From IMG/VR virus record IMGVR_UViG_3300042398_000275, positions 1 to 48,069 of that record: DNA of 48,069 nucleotides; one strand, written 5' to 3'. This document shows, piece after piece, positions 12,701 through 21,700 of the stretch. The notes beneath the pieces are model-generated. The model saw nothing but the letters and a program-made list of their open reading frames with translations. It did no database searches and was not told the DNA's origin. The stretch's first letter is position 1. Each line of letters opens with the position of its first letter. The stretch is from a virus. The position numbers were made by a program, and so were the translations under genes.

Positions 12701-15700
12701 AACACGTTACTCTGCAACTACGTTTGACTTCTTGGATAATGAAAACCAAGATGATGATACTATATTTGATAACAATGCCACTCAGTGGGTAGACGAGTCA
12801 CCAAACTTTGGTGCAGTTTACATGTTTGATTATATAGACCAATACAATGAAAGTTTATCAACTCCTGGTGAATTTATATATGCACAGAGCGTTAACTCAC
12901 CTAATTTGGTGTACTCAGCATATAATTCATACGCTCAGGCAACCGACGTAACGTACAACAACCAACCATATTATGGTACAGCATTAGACTTTAACGATTA
13001 TAGTGTAGCTATTGGTACACCTAATGATACAGGTGCTACAAGCGGTACTACATATGCAGGTTCAGTAACAACGTACAACAATTTAACAGGAGTCAAAGAT
13101 TGGTCATTACATCGTTATTCTGCTCCTATAGTAGACATTGAAAAGATTTACAACATTCAATTGTTTAGTGCTGAAACAAACAATACTTTAATCAACATGG
13201 ATTACATTGATCCATTACAAGGTAAAATTTTAGGCGCCGCAAGAGAAAACATTGATGTTGTTTCAAATGCTGATCCTGCAATTTACAATAACTCATCAGT
13301 AGTAACAGGTGGAATTACATGGGGCGCCGCCCAACTAGGTACAGTTTGGTTAAACACTAGAAGTATGCGATATGTGAACTATCATCAAAACGATGATGTT
13401 TCATATAACAGTCAGTATTGGGCGACATTGTTCCCTGGCAGTGATGTTGCGATTTATAGCTGGGTAGCAAGTACTGTGTTGCCTGGAGAATATAGAGGTC
13501 CTGGTACTCCGTTTAACGTTAACTCTTATTCTGTTCAATACGTAATTAGTGCCGCCGGCGCATTGACTCCTACTTATTATTTCTGGGCAAGAAATACAAA
13601 TACCATCTTCTCTGATAATGGCAAAACGTTAGCTGATTCAGTAGTTGCATCATACATCGAGAGTCCAAAAGCATCAGGAGTAAGCTATTTTGCTCCTCTA
13701 CTACCTAGCGTATATGGATTATACAATAGCGGTGATTATATCAATGCGAATGATAGCGTATTGCATATTGGATTTGCTACTGGTAGTAATGATGACCCTG
13801 CTCACTCTCAATTCAACTTGATACGTGACGGTTATGCAAGTGACTTTTTACCAGGTGTCCCGTTAGTTACTAATGAAACACCTGAAAGTTTATATGATAG
13901 ACTACTCGACAGTCTATGCGGAGTTGATGAATTAGGTTCTGTAGTTCCTAACCCATACTTACCAAAAGCAGTACAAACAGGTATATTAGCAAGACCGCGT
14001 CAGAGTTTCTTCTTGAATAGATTCTTGGCATTAAAGAACTACTTACAATATGCAAATACTGTATTAGCTCAGTTTCCTATAACAGAAATTAGATATTCTT
14101 CTTTCCTAACATCCAGCGGTGAATTCTATGATACTGCTAATTATTGGCAATACATCAACTGGTGGGCAACTGGGTATAACAATAATACTAAGGCATCACT
14201 ACAAGTTCCAGTGTATGCTGACTTGTCTACCTTGTCAGTAAGTGTTGGTACTATTGTCACAGTAGCTACAAACGGAAGCGGTAAATCAGAAACGTATGTT
14301 TATGAATCAACAGGCAACTGGAGACGTATTGGATTGGAAAACGGTACAATCGAATTCAAATCATCATTGTGGGATTACGCATCAGTCAGATTGGGTTACG
14401 GCGATAACTTCTTTGATACTGACACCTACGATGTGTATCCGAGTGAAGAAACACGTAAAATTGTTCGTGCTCTAAATGAACAGTTGTATACCAATGATTT
14501 GTTAATTTACAGAAACAAGAGTTTGATTCTGTTATTTCAATACATTCAAGCTGAAAGCACAGAAAATCAAAACTACTTGCCGTGGTTGAACAAAACTTCA
14601 TTTATGGATGTAGCTCATACTATACGTGAGTTGAAACCTATTGAAGTATTCCAAAGCGACAATCAAGACTTCTTGGCAGGATACTTAAACGAGATCAAAC
14701 CTTATCATGTTGTAATTAAAGAGTTCTTGTTCAAGTATACTGGTGCTGAATTGTATGCAGGTGATATTACTGATTTTGACTTGCCTGCAAAGTATAATAG
14801 TTCGATTGGACAATTTGTAACACCTGAACTAGTGTATGCTAATCCCAATGGCGTGAATCAATTTACACCTGATGATCCTATCTGGCAAGAATCTGAATAT
14901 TCTCAGTGGTTTGAAAACTACGGTGTGGCATTGACTGGACAAGACAATGTACAGATTACTACATTGGCTTCATATCTTTCATTGAACACTAATACATTTG
15001 CAGTTGATAACGCACAGGGATTACCTATCAACGGAGTAATTCAAATTGGTGTAGAACAGATTGGTTATGCTACGGTCGACCGTGCATTAAATGTGCTGTC
15101 AGGTTTAACTCGAGGTGTTAATGGAACATCAGTTACAACACACATTCCAGGTGACTTGATATACATTGATTTGCCTGCTGTATTAGTGTTAGATGGTGGT
15201 CGCGGATACTCAGAACCTCCTAAGGTAACCGCATACATTGATACCACTATATATCCTGCTCCAACTATAGCCGCTGTACTAAACGCAGTAATGAACTTAG
15301 ATAGTGTATTGCGTATTGATGTTATTGATCCGGGACAAGGTTATGCTGTTTTACCTAGTATTGTAATTGATTCTGCGGTTGTAGTTTCTTTTGGCAGCAA
15401 TAGTGTAAGCACATTAACAAACACTATTCAAGTGTATGCTCCTTTATTACAAACAGGTGATTTAGTTCAATACAAACTAGGTGCAGATAGCACTAATGTT
15501 GGTGGTTTAGAAGATGGACAGTGGTATTATGTTAACGTTTTAGAAACTGTACCTTCAGTCAGTGTAGGCTTATATGAAAAATACTCTGATGCAGTGAAGA
15601 ATCAAAATAGATTACCTTTATACACCACTGGTACTGGTTCTAATCATTCATTTAATGTAGGTGCAAAAGCAAGTGCTATTTCTACTGCATTGCCAGTAAG

Positions 15701-18700
15701 AGAGAATAACATTACCTTACGTTTTGATAGAACATCTTATAATTCTGAAATAATTGAATGGATAGCAGGAAGATACTATGGTGCATTCTATGCAGGTTCA
15801 TATCACAATAGTGGTTCTGTTGCTAGTTCATCTATTACATTAGAAAATACTCAACCACCTATTGCATCTATTTTAGCTAGTGCTCAGGGTGTAGCATTTG
15901 AAATTACAGATGTACGAAATGATCGTATAGTTACATATAGTTCTTTTGTACGTAATGTAGGAAGTGTAATTGGATCTACTGATGCAGTTAGATTAGCGTT
16001 ACAAGACGATGGTTCTGGTAATCCAAACGCATCCGGCGGAACAATTGGTTTCTATATTGGAATGCCGGTTAAGTTTGTTGGTGCAGTTGGATCAAGTGGA
16101 ATAGTCAACGAGCAAGTTTACTACGTTAATAGCATCTTGAGTCAAACAGACTTTACTATCTCTAGTGATCCTAGCGGCAGCCCTATAACAAATTTATCAA
16201 ACTACACAGTAAGTGTAGCAGGATTGTCTTGCTATGTAGGTCAAGTTTCTGATACTGCGGTAATTACAGTAGACTATCCAGGTATTCTTGACATAACAGC
16301 GACTACTGCGGTTACAAACAAAGTAACAGTTCCTCTAAACCCTACAGGTACAGGAGGAACAGAAGGTTTCTATGTTAACTTACCAATTTTCTTTACCGGC
16401 ACAGATACCTCACTACCTAATAATGGTGTATTTGGTGGTATAGTTGAAAACCAAATTTATTACATAACAACAGTTGTAGACAATCAGACATTCACTATGT
16501 CTGATACTAAAGATCCATTGACATTTGACGTATTATCTACGGATGGTTCTACTGATGTTGTTGTCATTAACGGAGACACACAGAAGATAGCAGTAAACGA
16601 ATCAATAATTTTCAATAATATGATTGTCAGTGGCTCATCTGTCACTAGCTTTGGTGGAATCACATCTGGTGTAACATATTATGTTTCTTCTATTGTGTCT
16701 ACTACTTCATTCCAAATCTCTGCTATAGTTAACGGTGCAGTATTAAATCTAACTACTGTAGCAGAAGCCGATGACACATCAATGTTAGTAACAAGCCAAA
16801 AGAATACTACAACATTGACAACTACTACCGGCAACACTATGGTTGTCAACGTCAGCTTGCCAGTAAGTCCTGGTCAAGTTAACGGTCAATACTTCACATT
16901 ATATGAAACATCCGGTCAATATCCAGGATTAACTGGCACTGACACTGACTTGATTACACGCGGTGTAGCTGGATTGATAGATGAGAGCGGCAGTGCAACA
17001 AACGCCGGGGATTTCATTATCGGAGAAGCATATAACATCACTGCTGTAGGATCAACTAATTTCATTGAGATTGGTGCTTCATCTAATACAGTTGGTGTAA
17101 CATTTGTTGCAACAGGTGTTGGTTCTGGTACAGGTACTGCTACACTTGCAGGTAAAGTTGTATTGTCAAACTTTAACCCAGGTGATACTGTTGCTCTTTG
17201 GTTGACAAACATCTACAATAATTTACCATTACAAATCTCTACGACATACGGATCAAGTTTCTTGACCGCCGGCACACAATATTATGTTGTTGCTAATGGC
17301 ATTATTCAGGTAGAAGTCACAGCTACAACAGCCGGCAATTACTTAATATGTGAATCAACGGCCTCATTGTTTACAGACATGCCAATCACGTTCTCCGGGG
17401 CAGGTATCGGTGGAGTACAAATTGACGTTGAGTATTGGGTGAAAAACGTTCATGATGCAACACAGTTTACTATCACTAATACTCCGGGTGGTCTAGAAAT
17501 AGATTTACTAGCAGGCAGTGGATTAATGACCGGTACTGGTTTACCTTATGTAAGTGTTGGAACATCAGCTGGCGGAACAGCAGTAAGTCCTGGTGCTACC
17601 CAACAGAATGCGACATTTACAATACCTTCATCAACTATTACAGTTACTGAAGCTCCGGCAACTGGTACTAAAGTGTTCTTTAGAACAACCGGTGCATTGC
17701 CAGGTGGCGTGTCAGAAAATACAGAATATTTTGTTACCAATACTGGTTCTACAACATTTACTATTTCGTTGACTTCGGGTGGATCTCCAATTACTACATC
17801 AGGAACGCAGGATGGTATTCAAAAAATGATTATTGCTACAGATGCTACAATGGATCAAACTCCATTGTCAACTCCTGAGTTTGATGTAAGTTATATTTTA
17901 GGTGGCTATCGTGTCATTATTAATGACCAAGCTTCTGGATATGCAGTTGATAACGTAATTACTATTCTTGGTACAGGTATGGGAGGAACATCTCCCGCAA
18001 ATGATTTAACACTGACTGTAAATGCTATTGACAGTGTTGGCGCTATTACTAGTGTAATTTGTTCAGGTACAGTACCAGGAAGCTCACAGCAATATTACTT
18101 GAAGGTCGTTTCTCCTACTGAGTTTGCTCTATATGAGAATCAGTTAATGACCGTACCTGCAAGTGGATTAAATTTACCTTTCATTGGAACTACACAAGCT
18201 ACAGTTACTGCTATTGATTCATCTAATGACAGATTAACCATAGATGATACTACTGTGTTTGATGTTAATGATGCAGTTGTGTTTACCGGATCTGTTCAGA
18301 CAGCTATAACAAATATCACTGAAGGTGCAACATACTATATCTATGATATTCCATCTAGCACTCAATTTAGAATTAGCACAGTACCTGGTTTGAACTCTAG
18401 TAGCTCATTTGTAGGTAGTATTGCAGATACTGTATTGACAGTTTCTTCGTTTACCTCAGGTAATCCTATAACAGTAGGCATGATAATTACAGGATCTGGA
18501 GTTTCGGCAGCAACAAAAATTGTTGGATATGGAACTGGTTCAGGTGGTGCAGGTACCTACATTGTTAATATCTTACAGAATGTTTTGTCTACCTCAATGA
18601 CTTCTGCTACAATTGTGAATATGGTTACCACAATCAGTGTTGATTTTACAATGGCTAAATCAGGATCATTTGCATTACTACCTGAACCATTCATCTTTAA

Positions 18701-21700
18701 TCAGAGTTTGGTTAAGTACAATAACCGTGTTTATGTATGTGTTATTTCTAACAACGACCAAGAGTTTGTGTTTGGTAAATGGGAATTATTAGATTCAGGT
18801 GATCGTAGATTGAATGCTATGGATCGTGTCAAGGGTTATTATGCTCCAACAGACAACATGCCTGGTGTAGACTTGACACAACTATTTGAGGGTGTTACTT
18901 ATCCAAACAGTACGTATTTAGGTAATGCATTTGAACCTGCATTACAATATCCGTTAGACACTATTCTACAAGATCAGGCATTCTACCCAACTGAAATAGA
19001 TGTTACCGCTATTGCATGGGACGGTACATCATACATTGCACCGGTCGACACACCTGATTATTCGGGAGTTATTGCTAGTGCAGCCGGTAACACTTGGGAA
19101 ATTAAGAAATTAGCAAACACTCCTCTAGGCACAACCGATATAATATATGCAGGAGGACTGTACATATTAACTACAAATAATCAAGCAACACCGTTATTCA
19201 GAAGTACTGATGGTGTTATTTGGACTACGAACGGTTACTTTACACCATGGGGTTCTACACCGTATGATGATACTAACTATGATATGACTGCATTAGAAGT
19301 AGCGTCATTATATTTAAATTCAATTGGATATAGAAATAATGCATGGGTAGCTGTTGGTCAGAACATTGTTTATAGCACAGATACCTATAGATGGTATGAA
19401 AGATTTTCATTTGCAAACCCACTATTAAGTAACACCTTATATGGTGTTGCTGGTATTAACATTACATCGTTCACTGGTTTTATAGCAGTAGGTAAAGGAC
19501 AAGAATTTAACTATTCTGGACCAATAACTACTACAGTAGATATTAACTTAATTGTAACTAGCATTGATGGCATAACTTGGACTCAGTTACCTGCAGTCAG
19601 TTCAAAGGGTATGTATGCTATTGCATGTAGTGCTACTAATGCGGTAGCAGTAGGTGAAGATGGTATAATTTATATTTCTAACAACGGTGCAAACTGGTCA
19701 GGTGTTAATGAAGTATCTATCATTAGTACTAACACAGTAACCAATTCATTAAGTGTTTCTAGCACTGGTGGATTCACGGTTGGTGATATAGTTCGCTTCT
19801 CACAATCGTTTAACGTGTTTGCTACAGCAACCAATTACTATGTTGTTAATATTATATCAGGTACTCAGCTTCAGTTGAGCACATCATTCGGAGGTTCACC
19901 GGTTACTGTAACGTCAGTTGGACCTTCTTCAACTACTTACATGTATTCATATCCAACAACTGGATCATTAAGAGATATATCTTATGCTAATGGAACATTT
20001 ATTGCTGTAGGTGATACAGGTTTAATTAGAACATCTAGTGACGGTATCACATGGACAACTAGAACGTCTGGTATAACAGAAAATCTAAATGGAATCATAT
20101 ATAATGCAGATGACGCAACATGGGTTGTAGTTGGAGACAACAATGCAATTTTAACTAGTGTTAACAATGGTACTACATGGGTTAGTTCATCAGTATTTGC
20201 ACCACAGACAACTACTTATGATGTTCAAGGTGCAACATTTGAATATGGTTATGGCCCAGAAGAATTAGTTCCAGGGGTCGTTACAGACAATATAATGATG
20301 ACTGTTGCCACACGTCCTGGTACAGATTGGAATGCTACTGTATATGCTCACGTTGGTTACAATGTAGTTTCAGTAGAATATAATCCAACTTCAGGTAGCC
20401 AAACTGCGTATAGCTTTGATATTGGAAACTTGTACAGTGTACAGACGCCAGCACAGATTGCCGTATACCAAATCGACGGCACTACTGGATTAGGTACATC
20501 ACTATATGAAACATTGGATTATACTATAGATTGGGTTAACTTTGTAGTATCATTGAACTCTCCCCTACCATTCTTACCCGTTTCTGATAAGTTACGTGTA
20601 GATGTATATGAAGTAGGTAATGGTAATCAATTGGTTAAGGCAAGTACTAAGACTGATCCTATCAGAACAAATACTACTACTGGTTGGAATGAAATCTATG
20701 TCAACTGTAACTATACAGGACAACTTTACAACGGTTCAGGCGTAATTCGTCCTGAAACTTTCCCGGTAGATGTATTAGCTACTGCAACTGATGCTACATC
20801 TAATGCTATCACTTGTGCTAGTGTTAAGGACTTTGTATTGAATGATCCTATTAGATTCCAAGGTAATGTATTTGGTGGTTTACAAGAAGATACTCCGTAC
20901 TATGTCAAAACAATCAGTTATATTACTAATAGAATTACAGTGTCAACTACAATCAATGCCGGTACAGGAACTGCTGGACCTACATTTGCGTTGACAACTG
21001 CAACCGGTTCAATGAACATCGTTATCAAAGTTGGTTATGGTGCACCTTGGACAGACCCCATTATCTATCACAATGGAAGTAAGTTGTTGATCGGCACAAC
21101 AAGTACCGTTACACGAACAAAAGCAAGTAACAATGCAGTCACAACTAACACCACAGACGGTATGGTTGTGGGAGAACCAATTGTGTTTAGTGATAGTATG
21201 TTTGGTAACGTATTATTACCACAAACAACATACTACGTTAGCGGTATCTATGACAACAATGAATTTACAGTATCAGCTACACTCAGCGGTCCTGTAATTA
21301 CATTGACAGATGCTACTGGTGGCGCAGAATTTATTACTAATGATTATGCATTCGGTATCGCTGATAATGGTATCTCTGCATCTATCATCTTCTCTACTGG
21401 AGATTATAATACAGATGATGACTATATTACATATACCTTGTTTGGTGAAACCACACCAGATCAATATGGATATACAATCCCTGAAGTACAAAGATTTACA
21501 GGCGATGGTACAATAGGGCCGTTTGAATTGACTAACTTTGTTGGTCAAGATAACCCTGAAAATGCAGTAGTTGAGGTCAATGGATTACGTCAACCGGTAT
21601 CTACATATACAATTGATTTCAACACCAATGAACTTACATTTGATGTTGGATCTGAGCCTGCTAATGGGGTACCTGTTGTAGTTACATCGTTCAATCAAAC

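Larger units (their letters stand above)
10950..13115 (+). other. FG-GAP-type beta-propeller, about seven blades, in the giant protein
   Basis: Residues ~2392-3113 hold seven blade-like units, each with a (F/W/Y)G-(x)-(S/T/A)-(I/V/L) strand and most with a later GTP/GAP/SAP turn and a G-x-V-Y-x-Y or V-Y strand: LGSAVAIGD, FGSTIEYSG, WGTSIAISG, FGYSIATDFYGDEIVIGTP, FGISVDVNTNASEIIIGAP, FGSKVKFNQYGSFVASAP and YGTALDFNDYSVAIGTP. This is the integrin-alpha-like FG-GAP arrangement. The series is interrupted between blades 3 and 4 by a type-B module and between blades 4 and 5 by a type-A repeat. Confidence 0.65.

Noticed and set aside
19008-20210. Sialidase activity of the Asp-box propeller
   Set aside because: Asp-box motifs alone are structural; the catalytic Arg triad, Tyr and Asp were not recognisable.
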